A DNA stretch of 64,000 bases, from NCBI RefSeq assembly GCF_052056915.1, contig NZ_CP195119.1, positions 930,001 through 994,000 on the forward strand, given 5' to 3'. The translations under genes and the position numbers were made by a program. Below, in pieces: positions 18,222 through 26,523 of the stretch (the stretch's first letter is position 1; every line of letters begins with the position of its first letter). This stretch comes from MTP4 sp052056915. Its GTDB lineage: Archaea > Halobacteriota > Methanosarcinia > Methanosarcinales > Methanosarcinaceae. The notes beneath the pieces are model-generated. The model did no database searches. It saw nothing but the letters and a program-made list of their open reading frames with translations, and had not been told where the DNA came from.

Positions 18222-19739
18222 TTTGACAGTTCAAATAAATTCATCGAATTTTCTAAGAAATTCCCTGTTTTTGGGTTATAATCAAGCGATTTATGGAATC
18301 AAAATTGGCATAAATATAAGTTTTATTCTTATTCTTCAGAAAATCTACGGTAACTGTCAAATTCGATAGACTCTTTTTTATGAATTTTGTTGACGTATGC
18401 TTGAGTTCTTTGAACTCATATCGCATCAGCGATATGAGTAATTGAGCAATGAATCCTATGATTATTGCTCCATAGATGCTCTCATCCGTCCAGACCCTTA
18501 GTGGTTTTATTTCTATTTCGTTTTTCAGCGAGTTAAATATTTTTTCAATTGAATCCTTTTTCCTGTAGGTTTCAAGAGCATCTATAAGTGTCAAATTCTT
18601 ACTTGATTTTAGGCAGAAAAATCCTTCTCTTCCATTAATTACCTCTTCTTCAAGGAGTTCAAAGGCTTCATCTTCACTCATCTCAACCAGCTTTGTCTGG
18701 TATGAATAACTTATATCAATGAGTTTATTATTGATTCTGAATTTCTTCGGAAGTTTCTTGTTCTCATCAATTGATTTCTGTATCTCTTTTGCCTCTTCCA
18801 CCATTCTCTGTACTTTTCTGACTCTTGCTTCCAATTGCTGTTTTTTTAAGGTTTCTGAGAAATAGAGGTAGTTTGTACTGCTGGGTTTTACAATCTTTAT
18901 CCCATAGATCCCCTTTTCTTTGTCAACGACTTCAGGATCAAGCTGATCAAACATTTTAATCAACTTATCATCGCTGGCGTTGAGCTTCTTTGCAGTAAGG
19001 TAATCCATTTCATCTTCTTTGATCAGAGCTAGATTTTTTATGCTATTTGCACCTTTGTCAAAAACAACAAGTGACTCTTTATTGAGTCTACTTTTTACCT
19101 GCTGATACGTTTTTTTAAAATGAGTCTGATCGGGAACGTTTCCTTTTTCCACAGTAATTCCAACAGGTAAGTTTATTGGATCTGCAAGTTCGCTTACTCC
19201 TAAAGTAATCTGTTTTTTATCTGGACGGTGATCGCGGCTGTAACCATATTTACCAAGTGGAGACTTATCACCATAAAGAACAATACTTGTCCAATCCATG
19301 TTGATATTAGTGTGTTCAAAATTGTACATGGAGAACAAAACATCCTGAATATCCAGAATGATCTCTTCTTTATTACTTCCCAAAGTTTGAAGGGTTCTGT
19401 ACAGAACCCTTTCATTGAATTTTTCAAGATTGAAAAATTCCAGGACTTCGTCCTGGTTAATCCATTTATGAGCCCGATCAATGCTAAAGTTCTCTGTAAG
19501 CTTATAACTAAGCAAAGCTTTGATCAAAGAATTGAAGTCGATACCTTTAGCCTTATGCTTACCCAAAATAGATGAAAAATTAAGCTGTTCATACAGGTTT
19601 TCAACAGCAAGAATGGTTCCGATGGGAAAGCATATATTGTCGTTAGGAGTTATTTCATATGTTCTTAGTTTTGTTTGCATTTTGGTCGATCAAACATTAC
19701 TAAGAACTATGATTTTTATTTAACTGTCAAACTTGGGTT
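18222..19739 (-). mobile_element. IS1634-like insertion sequence
   Basis: One transposase gene bounded by imperfect inverted repeats. The left end from 18222 reads TTTGACAGTTCAAATAAA; the right end, read inward from 19731, is TTTGACAGTTAAATAAA, ten identical bases followed by a one-base gap. AAAAGGTA stands directly left of the left end (18214-18221) and again at 19740-19747, eight bases beyond the right inverted repeat; this may be the target duplication. If so, the true right end is 19739, otherwise 19731. Confidence 0.8.
18253..19680 (-). CDS. IS1634-family DDE transposase
   Basis: 475 residues, full length with no frameshift, so the element may be active. The IS4/IS1634-type catalytic residues can be placed: D129 in NINMDWTSIVLYG, D208 in VVFDKGANS, and E379 in the YREK-like block YRKKDSIEKIFNSLK. 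A segment before it (GREGFFCLKSS) and the downstream PLRVWTDESIYGAIIIGFIAQLL are typical of IS1634 transposases (SPL.VYLHTD-like text in the family). It ends with TAG, and three more codons follow before TGA. It is the only gene of the element that spans about 18222-19739. Confidence 0.92.
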   Translation of the reverse strand: MQTKLRTYEITPNDNICFPIGTILAVENLYEQLNFSSILGKHKAKGIDFNSLIKALLSYKLTENFSIDRAHKWINQDEVLEFFNLEKFNERVLYRTLQTLGSNKEEIILDIQDVLFSMYNFEHTNINMDWTSIVLYGDKSPLGKYGYSRDHRPDKKQITLGVSELADPINLPVGITVEKGNVPDQTHFKKTYQQVKSRLNKESLVVFDKGANSIKNLALIKEDEMDYLTAKKLNASDDKLIKMFDQLDPEVVDKEKGIYGIKIVKPSSTNYLYFSETLKKQQLEARVRKVQRMVEEAKEIQKSIDENKKLPKKFRINNKLIDISYSYQTKLVEMSEDEAFELLEEEVINGREGFFCLKSSKNLTLIDALETYRKKDSIEKIFNSLKNEIEIKPLRVWTDESIYGAIIIGFIAQLLISLMRYEFKELKHTSTKFIKKSLSNLTVTVDFLKNKNKTYIYANFDSINRLIITQKQGIS

Positions 19740-20168
19740 AAAAGGTATAGATTGTGCAATTATTTTTGCAATTAGATTTGCAAAAGTGAAAAGTTGATCT
19801 TCAAAAACCACCATAAATTCATCAGTGTCAGGAACTTTTATTGCCATTGCGTTTACCTTTCCACTTGGTAACGTACCAATAAGAGGGCGCATAGGTAACC
19901 TAGATAAAAGTTCTTTCGCAGATTTTTCAATTTGTTCAAATAAATCAAATAAAATAGAATAAGTGTCAGGATTTTCATAAATAGTAGGCAAGTCAGTTTT
20001 TTCCATATAATTTTCTATTTCATTGAAATCAACCTCGGGATATATTTTTTTAAATTCTTCTAAAAATTCTGGATTATTTATCCATGAAAGATGGCCAGTA
20101 ATTTCATCTTCATAAAACTTTGATTGCATCTTTTCCAGATATATTTGTGATTTAGTTTTTTCAGACAT
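19716..20168 (-). pseudogene. Small gene whose 3' end was replaced by the insertion sequence
   Basis: 150 codons, ATG at 20168 preceded by AGGTGG. The last five codons (SLTVK) and the TAA lie inside or next to the IS end, so the original C-terminus is lost. Across the element the minus-strand reading ATACCTTTT reappears at the left flank and continues in the same frame as IPFSDKNREK then TGA, which would be the ancestral ending if the AAAAGGTA repeat is the target duplication. The intact part is acidic and helical, with a segment GKVNAMAIKVPDTDEFMVVF then LFTFANLIAKIIAQ. I do not recognise a characterised family. The protein may still be made with an altered tail. Confidence 0.55.
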
Positions 20169-21130
20169 ATTCCACCTAAAAAGATTAAAAATTACTTCTA
20201 AAAGTACTTATATTGAATAGCTATTAAGTTGACATTAAGTTTTTGATTTAAATCAAATCCTAAAAATACTGATAAAAAAAAATCAACAGATATATGAATT
20301 CACAACTCTTGTAACCATGATACCAAGAAACCCCATATTAAAAATGAGTAAGGGTTTATCGATCTAAAGGAGCACAAAAAACGTGCGAGTGTTCACTTCA
20401 TCTCCGACCTGGAGATTTCGTTACCTTCCGAGCTCCTGATGTAATAAAAAGGAAGCTATACCACCGACATAAACTCTGCTACTTTCAAAAAGCCTGCCCT
20501 CCCATATTCAAAAGAACTGAGCAATTCGACAAGGCGGTGACGAGGGGAGGGAGGTTGCAGAGGGGAGAAGGAGTCGAAGAATCTATTTTTGCGAATAACT
20601 ACGGTTGCTTCGGCGAAGTGCACACAAGCGTCCCGAAACCTCCAAAAAATAAAAAACAAAATGTTTAATTCATTGGCAGACGCATGATTCAGGGTTGAAA
20701 AAGATGAGGTTTTTTTATTTCATGAAGCTCCTTAATCTTCTCTATCAAAAAGGGCTGGCCTCACTTCGTTCGGGACAAGAACCACAGGAGACACTATTCC
20801 GGTTACATCGGAAAAGTGCGATCAATCATTACGGAAAACGTCCCTGTAAATCTTAGGAATCCTTTCGCTTCCATCCCCCGCAGAAACAAAGCAAACCGAT
20901 AAAATAAACCAATCAACTTTAACTTCGTCTTTTATTTAGCAAACCTGGAAATTCAAAGTAGCAATTAGAGCTTCAATCAATTGGTTTCAAAATCCATTTC
21001 ATTTCATTCCACATCACATCCCTGGCTTTTGGAGCGGAACCGGTAAAAATAGAAAGAGTTAAATTTAAAAAAATTTATTCAGATTAGGGAATAAATTTCG
21101 AACAAATTTTCGATAGTGTGTGGAATAGAT
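20169..21130. other. Long intergenic region, no gene recognised
   Basis: About 960 bases. There is no frame with convincing protein features on either strand; short frames near 20456-20659 are interrupted and compositionally odd. It may contain decayed genes, as it lies beside an insertion sequence. The end (21050-21120) is AT-rich and probably holds the promoter of the following gene. Confidence 0.4.
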
Positions 21131-23206
21131 ATGGAAACCCCAAAAATAAATGTAAAAATAAAAGCCCTCAATATCAACGGGGGCGTAAAAACCTGCTTGA
21201 ATGGCAAAGTTCTGCCAGGACCCAACTGGGACGCCAGCAGCAGGGAAACCCACAGCCCCGGTGTATTTGTAATCGGCAATGAATTTGACAATAGCATTTC
21301 TCTTGAAATCCAACAGGAAGGACTGGAAAGCGGAAAAACCCTCAAAATAACGGGAATAATAGATGATCTGGAATTTTCAGGCGAGATTGAGGGAGGCATA
21401 AAAGAGCAGACCGTTTCCACAAGGCCTGAAAAAGCAATTGACAAATTCTGCTGTAAAAAGGGAGATATAGTCTGGAAAATTGCTTATTCGGAAGAGAAAG
21501 GAGATCCAGAAGAAAACCCGGAAGAAACAGATGATCCAGAAGAAACTCTAGAAGAAAAAGGTGATTCCAGAGAGAATCAAGAAGAAACTGGAAACCCTGA
21601 AGGAAACTCCGAAGAAAAAGGAGAAGCAATCAAAACATCCGAAACAATCGAAACTATTCCAGTAGAGATATACTGGATATTTGACCAACCCGGCACGATG
21701 TTCAAGAGAGGGACATGGGTTGAGTTACTGGAATTCCTCTCCGGAAAGGTCATCAGCACCCCTGCGTCAAAGGAGGAATGCGTCTCGGGAGTTGTAGATT
21801 ATTTCCACTTCAAGCATGGGCTGAAATACGACAGTTTTTGCGGAGCAAGCCATTACGGAGTCTTTGAGCACGGCGGTTTTTTCAACCTGAAAGCCTACCT
21901 GGCAGGCGCAGTCCCGATTGCTAACTGCTACGACCAGGCGGCAGCTCTACAGGCAATCCTTGGCGGGATCGGGATAAATGACATTGAATGGCTATTTCTG
22001 GAGCCTTTCGGATACATCAACAGGACCGACCTGCTTGGCAGGGGAGAATGCAACAACCCCTTTTTCTTAAAAGAGGGCAGGCATGACCCTGAAATAATTG
22101 ACAACGGTTCTGGGCACAGGACCGGATTTGCCAATCACGCTTTTTGCGGCTTATTGAATAAGGACAATATACTGGACTCCTGCGCAGGGCCGCACCCCGG
22201 AAACGATACGGCAGAAGAATATGTCAGCCAGGCTGTTGATTCAAACCCCGCGCTTTACCCGGCAACAAGGTTTGAGAGACCCGGGAAAGAAGAGGATATC
22301 GTAACAGGGTACGGGGTGGCTGATGTAGAAAGAATTGAAGCCGCAAACCCGCTTCTGCCAGACGAAAAAATGGATGACAAAAAAGCAGAAAAGTTGAATA
22401 AAATTAAGGAACTTCTGGACTACCCCGCAAAATACGAAAGCCTGGACCCCTACACCTTCGTATGCTGCAACTGGCCGGATCCCCTGGCAAATCCGCTCCT
22501 CTCCGGCTGGGCCCTGGACCTGGAGCAGGTCAGAGTTGGGTGGAAAGGCGTACTCAAGCAGTGGTGCATGCACGACGGCGAAGAACGAATAAATATAGAA
22601 ATCTACGTGTCAAACAGCGGCCCGGGCCCGGTTCACGAGAGAATTTTCAAAACCCTTGCAGCAACTGCACTGAACGAATGCGTACACCGCCCCAACCCTG
22701 AAAGCAAAAGGCACATTTCCCGCATACAGGGCCTTAACCCTGAAAACAAAAGGCATATTACACTTACGGCTTCGACTGAGAATTATTCCCAGCAGCTGAG
22801 TGCGATCTACAACGTGGGCTTTAATGTGGAAGGTTTCAACCTTGAAACCGACATAACCCAGGACTTACTCGACTGGCTTGAAAACCTAGCCCTCAACGGG
22901 GTTACAGAAGATTGGGATAAATTCCCGAAATTAAAACTTATCGAACCGGCATTTCCGGCAGATGTAGCTCTGGGAGAAACTTTTACCTGCAGGGCGGACC
23001 CTGAAATCAATGAAAACAAAAGTCCTTTTCTGGAATTTTTCCCCTCAAACAAAAACGTATCACTGGAAGAAGAGTCGGACCTGACATTTACGTTCAAAGC
23101 CCTTGTCCCGGAATATACACCTATCGGCCTGGTCTTAACCGATCGCGAAACACTGCTGTCAACTTCAAAAGAAGTGTTCATAAACATATATGGTCCGGAA
23201 AATTAA
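21131..23206 (+). CDS. Transglutaminase-fold protein with acidic repeat insert
   Basis: 691 residues from the ATG at 21131; a GTG at 21116 would add five. A central domain has the order of a transglutaminase/papain-like triad: C266 in PIANCYDQAAALQ, H336 in FANHAFCGL, and D349 in NILDSCAG. Before it (about residues 120-170) is a low-complexity acidic segment built of EEKGDPEENPEE-like units. The C-terminal third contains beta-rich text (TFTCRADPEIN, DLTFTFKALVPEYTPIGLVL) like an Ig-type domain. There is no signal peptide, so it is probably cytoplasmic. Members of this superfamily act as proteases, cross-linkers or amidases; which one applies here is unknown. It stands alone, with no operon partner. 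Confidence 0.7.
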   Translation: METPKINVKIKALNINGGVKTCLNGKVLPGPNWDASSRETHSPGVFVIGNEFDNSISLEIQQEGLESGKTLKITGIIDDLEFSGEIEGGIKEQTVSTRPEKAIDKFCCKKGDIVWKIAYSEEKGDPEENPEETDDPEETLEEKGDSRENQEETGNPEGNSEEKGEAIKTSETIETIPVEIYWIFDQPGTMFKRGTWVELLEFLSGKVISTPASKEECVSGVVDYFHFKHGLKYDSFCGASHYGVFEHGGFFNLKAYLAGAVPIANCYDQAAALQAILGGIGINDIEWLFLEPFGYINRTDLLGRGECNNPFFLKEGRHDPEIIDNGSGHRTGFANHAFCGLLNKDNILDSCAGPHPGNDTAEEYVSQAVDSNPALYPATRFERPGKEEDIVTGYGVADVERIEAANPLLPDEKMDDKKAEKLNKIKELLDYPAKYESLDPYTFVCCNWPDPLANPLLSGWALDLEQVRVGWKGVLKQWCMHDGEERINIEIYVSNSGPGPVHERIFKTLAATALNECVHRPNPESKRHISRIQGLNPENKRHITLTASTENYSQQLSAIYNVGFNVEGFNLETDITQDLLDWLENLALNGVTEDWDKFPKLKLIEPAFPADVALGETFTCRADPEINENKSPFLEFFPSNKNVSLEEESDLTFTFKALVPEYTPIGLVLTDRETLLSTSKEVFINIYGPEN

Positions 23207-23240
23207 CCGGATCCAAAAAATGTATGATCCGGAAGACAAA

Positions 23241-23325
23241 ACAGAATCAAAGATAAAACAGAATCAAAGATAAAACAGAATCAAAGATAAAACAGAATCA
23301 AAGATAAAACAGAATCAAAGATAAA
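23241..23325. repeat. 17-base tandem repeat, five copies
   Basis: The unit ACAGAATCAAAGATAAA is repeated five times with no change, then a degenerate copy begins (ACGGAATCT). It lies 35 bases after the stop of the transglutaminase-fold gene. The rest of this 454-base spacer is AT-rich and carries no gene. Confidence 0.92.
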
Positions 23326-23595
23326 ACGGAATCTAATAAACAAAGCTCCGAAGTCTTCCGGTGATAACCTACTTTTTATTTTATTTTTCGATTTCCGTTT
23401 TTCGTATTATTCTTCCATTATTATTTTTCATTTTATTCTTCATCCTATTTATCACCCTATTTTTCATTTTCAATTTCATATTCAGCTGACGCAAACAGGC
23501 CACCCGTAAAGAAGCTTAGAGATGATACTAAAAAAATAAACTAAGATAATTATATGTCCTCTTAAATAAATAGTATAAAAGGGGGAGTATGGAAG

Positions 23596-23611
23596 ACTCG
23601 TAAGAGCGAGT
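23596..23611. other. Small hairpin in the leader of the ATP-grasp gene
   Basis: ACTCG-TAAGAG-CGAGT forms a five-pair stem with a six-base loop, 50 bases upstream of the ATP-grasp start. TATA-like text (AAATAAATAGTATAAAAG) lies just before it, so the hairpin would be at the very 5' end of the mRNA. It could be a regulatory leader or merely structure. Confidence 0.3.
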
Positions 23612-23660
23612 ACTGAGCAATTCCCTCGGTAAGTAAAAAGGACATGATTGAGGGGCATGC

Positions 23661-24935
23661 ATGAAAAAGAACGTTTTTATTGTTGGTATGGATTCATTCA
23701 ATCTCAAGAAACTTCAGAGGCTTCCGGAAGCCTCCGAGTGTAACTTTTATTCCGCGCTCGATGCAGGTGAAATCCTGGACGTTCCGGGCTATGACATGGG
23801 GGAGCTGATTGCAAAAGCCAGGCAGCGGATCGAAGCGACTCCGGGAGAGACTCACGCCATTGTCACTTACTTTGATTTTCCGGCAACGGACCTGGTACCT
23901 ATCCTTGTCGAAGCTTACGGGGTGCCGGGACCGAGTATGGAGAGCGTCTTCAAATGCCAGCACAAGTACTGGAGCCGGCTTGAACAGCAGAAGATAATCC
24001 CCCATAATATTCCAAAGTTCTGCGCTTTCGATCCTTTTGATGAAGAAGCCTGCGCCCTGATCGATATCAAAACTCCGTTCTGGATCAAGCCGGTCAGGTC
24101 CTTCAGGGCATTCCTGGCATTCAGGGTGGACAATGAAGAGGGGTTCAGGGACCACGTCCACGAAATTCAAGAAAAGATCGGCTTCCTCCACGAGCCATTC
24201 CGCTACCTGCTGAAAAACTACGATATACCGTCCGAGTTTGCGGACATGAAAGAGAGCTGCCTTGCCGAAAGCCCCCTCTCAGGCCGGCAGTGCACCGTGG
24301 AGGGCTACGTGCTGAACGGGGAAGTGGCAATATACGGAGTTGTCGATTGGGTCCTTGATGAACACTTCTCCTCCGTCTTAAGCTACGAATACCCCTCATC
24401 CCTCCCTGACCGGGTAAAAGACCATATGGCAGGGGTCTGCAGGAAGATTATCAAACACGTAGGGCTGGACAATTCTGCCTTCAACGCAGAATTTTTCTAT
24501 GACCCCGACAGCGACGAGACCTACTTGCTTGAAATCAACCCGAGGATGTCACAGTCCCACGCCGACCTGTTTGAAAAAGTGCACGGCGTCTCCCACCATA
24601 GGGTTATGCTTCAGATCGCCCTTGGCAGGAAACCGGTCCCCTTCGAATGGCAGGGGAAATACAATTACGCCGCAAAATTCATGCTCAGGACCTTTGAACC
24701 CGGAAAAGTGGTAAAAGTCCCCACAAGGGGAGAAATCGCCGCGATCAAACAGGAAATCCCGGACACCATCATCAGGTCCCTTGTAAGGGAAGGCCAGCAG
24801 CTCTCCGAATTTCAGATCCGGGACAGCTACAGCTACGAACTCGCAGACATCTACATCGGCGCAGACGACCGCAAGGGACTGGTTGATAAATATAACCATA
24901 TCCTCAGCAAGATTTCCTTTTCCATCGAGAGATGA
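23661..24935 (+). CDS. ATP-grasp ligase-type enzyme
   Basis: 424 residues. The N-terminal Rossmann-like part contains AIVTYFDFPATDLVPIL and GVPGPSMESVFKCQHKYWSR, the usual entry to the ATP-grasp domain. The central part has WIKPVRSFRAFLAFRV (nucleotide-binding lysine). The metal-binding end is NAEFFYDPDSDETYLLEINPRMSQSH, whose E...EINPR is the ATP-grasp Mg2+ site. Such enzymes join a carboxylate to an amine, thiol or other nucleophile through an acyl phosphate. The substrate is not identifiable; the closest style is that of carbamoyl-phosphate-synthase-like and biotin-carboxylase-like ligases acting on small molecules. It is transcribed alone from a promoter near 23570. Confidence 0.82.
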   Translation: MKKNVFIVGMDSFNLKKLQRLPEASECNFYSALDAGEILDVPGYDMGELIAKARQRIEATPGETHAIVTYFDFPATDLVPILVEAYGVPGPSMESVFKCQHKYWSRLEQQKIIPHNIPKFCAFDPFDEEACALIDIKTPFWIKPVRSFRAFLAFRVDNEEGFRDHVHEIQEKIGFLHEPFRYLLKNYDIPSEFADMKESCLAESPLSGRQCTVEGYVLNGEVAIYGVVDWVLDEHFSSVLSYEYPSSLPDRVKDHMAGVCRKIIKHVGLDNSAFNAEFFYDPDSDETYLLEINPRMSQSHADLFEKVHGVSHHRVMLQIALGRKPVPFEWQGKYNYAAKFMLRTFEPGKVVKVPTRGEIAAIKQEIPDTIIRSLVREGQQLSEFQIRDSYSYELADIYIGADDRKGLVDKYNHILSKISFSIER

Positions 24936-24950
24936 ACACGAAAAGAGAAA

Positions 24951-24989
24951 AATGAGATATTATAATGAGATATTATAATGAGATATTAT
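24951..24989. repeat. 13-base tandem repeat, three copies
   Basis: AATGAGATATTAT is repeated three times just after the ATP-grasp stop codon, then fades into TATTTAGATATAAAT. Confidence 0.85.
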
Positions 24990-25065
24990 ATTTAGATATA
25001 AATAAAATGGCAAACAAATAAAGAGGTAAATAAACAGAGGAGAAATAAAAAGGGGGAAAATTATT

Positions 25066-25197
25066 TTGCAAAAAGACGAAAAAAAACCAAGTATTCAGCC
25101 GGAACCGATTCCCAGTCCTGAACCGGGACCTGTTCCATCACCGGAACCTGTGCCCAGTCCGGAACCAACCAGAAAACATGAGGACAAAAAAAGTTAA
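25066..25197 (+). CDS. Proline-rich small protein (43 residues)
   Basis: TTG start with a GGGGG ribosome-binding site at 25052-25056 and a TAA stop at 25195. The product is charged at both ends, with a central PEPxPSPEPGPVPSPEP stretch of proline-glutamate units. The codon third positions and the repeated PSPEP words make it more likely coding than chance, but the length is small. It lies 18 bases before the TIR-domain gene and could be co-transcribed with it. Polyproline-type linkers often mediate protein contacts. No family recognised. Confidence 0.45.
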   Translation: MQKDEKKPSIQPEPIPSPEPGPVPSPEPVPSPEPTRKHEDKKS

Positions 25198-25215
25198 CTT
25201 CGTGTTGAGTGCGGC

Positions 25216-25818
25216 TTGAAGGATAAAAAAGCAAAGCAACCCTTATGCGACCTAACCATGATCACAAGAGTCTACATATCTCACTGTGAGCAGGACGAGC
25301 CCCTTGCCCAGGAACTGGCCCGGGCCCTCTGGGCCGTGGAACTGGAGAGTTTTTATTCCCTGTACAGGAAAGCCCAGTCCCTCTCCCGGGCAGAGCGAAT
25401 ACGCTTCGGAATCCGGCAGTCCGACTGCGTAATAACAATCCTGACCCCGGAAGGAGCAAGAGCCCCGGAAGTAAACCAGGAACTCGGCCTGGCCGTGGGG
25501 ACTGACCAGCTAATAATTCCACTTGCAGAAGCAGGGGTGGAACTGCCCTTCCTGATCCGTCACCTGAATCCGATCAGGTTTTCCGCGGATGCCTATGAAG
25601 ACGCCATGGGTATGTTGATACAGAATATAAGGCAGATAACCAGGCTGGACTGGCTGAAGATAAAATGCCCTTACTGCGGGGAAGAAATGACCCAGTACAT
25701 CTCACCGCAAGAAGAGGTAGACAGGGCCCTTCTCAGGGGGACGAACCTGGAAACCCTGTGCAGCTACTGCCAGAGGGCTCTCTTCCTTGACCCGAGGACC
25801 TTCAGGCCCTTAATCTAA
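25216..25818 (+). CDS. TIR-domain protein with C-terminal zinc ribbon
   Basis: 200 residues from TTG; an ATG at 25258 (residue 15) is an alternative and neither has a clear Shine-Dalgarno sequence. Residues 18-145 are TIR-like: TRVYISHCEQDEPLAQELARAL (strand A and helix A), QSDCVITILTPEGARAPEV, and NQELGLAVG, where E89 is the likely catalytic glutamate of NAD-cleaving TIRs. Residues 151-185 give a four-cysteine zinc ribbon (CPYC and CSYC). Prokaryotic TIR proteins are often immune effectors that degrade NAD+ or make cyclic ADP-ribose signals. No obvious sensor gene (Argonaute, STING, Thoeris ThsA) is adjacent. Its position in an accessory region supports, but does not prove, a defence role. 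Confidence 0.72.
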   Translation: MKDKKAKQPLCDLTMITRVYISHCEQDEPLAQELARALWAVELESFYSLYRKAQSLSRAERIRFGIRQSDCVITILTPEGARAPEVNQELGLAVGTDQLIIPLAEAGVELPFLIRHLNPIRFSADAYEDAMGMLIQNIRQITRLDWLKIKCPYCGEEMTQYISPQEEVDRALLRGTNLETLCSYCQRALFLDPRTFRPLI

Positions 25819-25980
25819 ACTTGCTTTGAAGTTGACCTGAAACTTGCTTTAACGTTGATTTGAACTTGCTTTGAAGTTGACCTGAAACTTGCGTTGAAAT
25901 TGATCTGAACTTGCTTTGAAGTTGACCTGAAGCTTGCGTTGAAATTGATCTGAATTTGCTTTGAAGTAGATCAAAACCTG
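25818..25980. repeat. 22-base imperfect tandem repeat, about seven copies
   Basis: Units of the type AACTTGCTTTGAAGTTGACCTG alternate with AACTTGCGTTGAAATTGATCTG, from directly after the TIR gene stop to about 25980. The alternation suggests a 44-46-base higher-order unit. A reverse-strand frame through it encodes only repeat peptide and is not counted as a gene. Confidence 0.9.
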
Positions 25981-26010
25981 AGACCATCAATAAACAAAGG
26001 GGGTAAAGAG

Positions 26011-26415
26011 ATGGAAGCAAAAGTTAATCAACCCGATATGAAGCAGCATAAAGTGAATCAACATAAAGTAAACCAGCCAGATACGACCCAACATAAGGTA
26101 AACCAGCACAGATTAAACATGCCTGAAATAGATAAGCCTGAAGTGGGGGAGTCCGAAATCAAAGGGATTGAAAACCTATCTTACATGGAGAAAAAACATT
26201 TACTTGCCCAGCTTAGCCGGGACAGGAAGAAAGACCCGAAATCCGGCCCATGGGAAATCACCGACATCCGAAGAGGGGGATGGGAAACCATCAAGGATTA
26301 CTTGATCCAGCCCATAAAAATCGAACTCAACGATTCAGGAAAAGAAGAAACAGTAAGGGTCTGGTTTGATATCACGGACCTGGAAAGAGAACTCGAAGCC
26401 GGAGAAATTCGGTAA
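26011..26415 (+). CDS. Unknown protein with Gln/His-rich repeat N-terminus
   Basis: 134 residues, ATG preceded by GGGGG at 25999-26003 (spacing 7). The first 35 residues repeat VNQPDxxQHK and VNQH units. The remainder is a normal soluble domain: ENLSYMEKKHLLAQLSRDRKKDPKSGPWEITDIRRGGW, then IELNDSGKEETVRVWFDITDLEREL. I do not recognise the family. The N-terminal repeat is encoded by short DNA repeats (AAAGTAAACCAGC-type words), so it probably varies in length. It stands between the TIR gene and the exchanger gene, 108 bases before the latter; shared transcription is uncertain. Confidence 0.6.
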   Translation: MEAKVNQPDMKQHKVNQHKVNQPDTTQHKVNQHRLNMPEIDKPEVGESEIKGIENLSYMEKKHLLAQLSRDRKKDPKSGPWEITDIRRGGWETIKDYLIQPIKIELNDSGKEETVRVWFDITDLERELEAGEIR

Positions 26416-26523
26416 GAAAAAAGGCAGTTCTGAGAGACACATACCACTGAGAGGCGCATAATGGTTCAGAATTAAAAATGTCAACGAATAAACTTAAACG
26501 TAAGACAGATTCTACCTAGCTTC

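Noticed and set aside
23241..23325. Possible CRISPR array
   Set aside because: Units are directly adjacent with no spacers; simple tandem repeat. The same holds for the repeats at 37081, 38641, 41744, 46133, 49897 and 62005.
25802..26020. Minus-strand repeat peptide (SGQLQSKFRSISTQ units)
   Set aside because: Translation of the 22-base tandem repeat in a spacer; no start signal.
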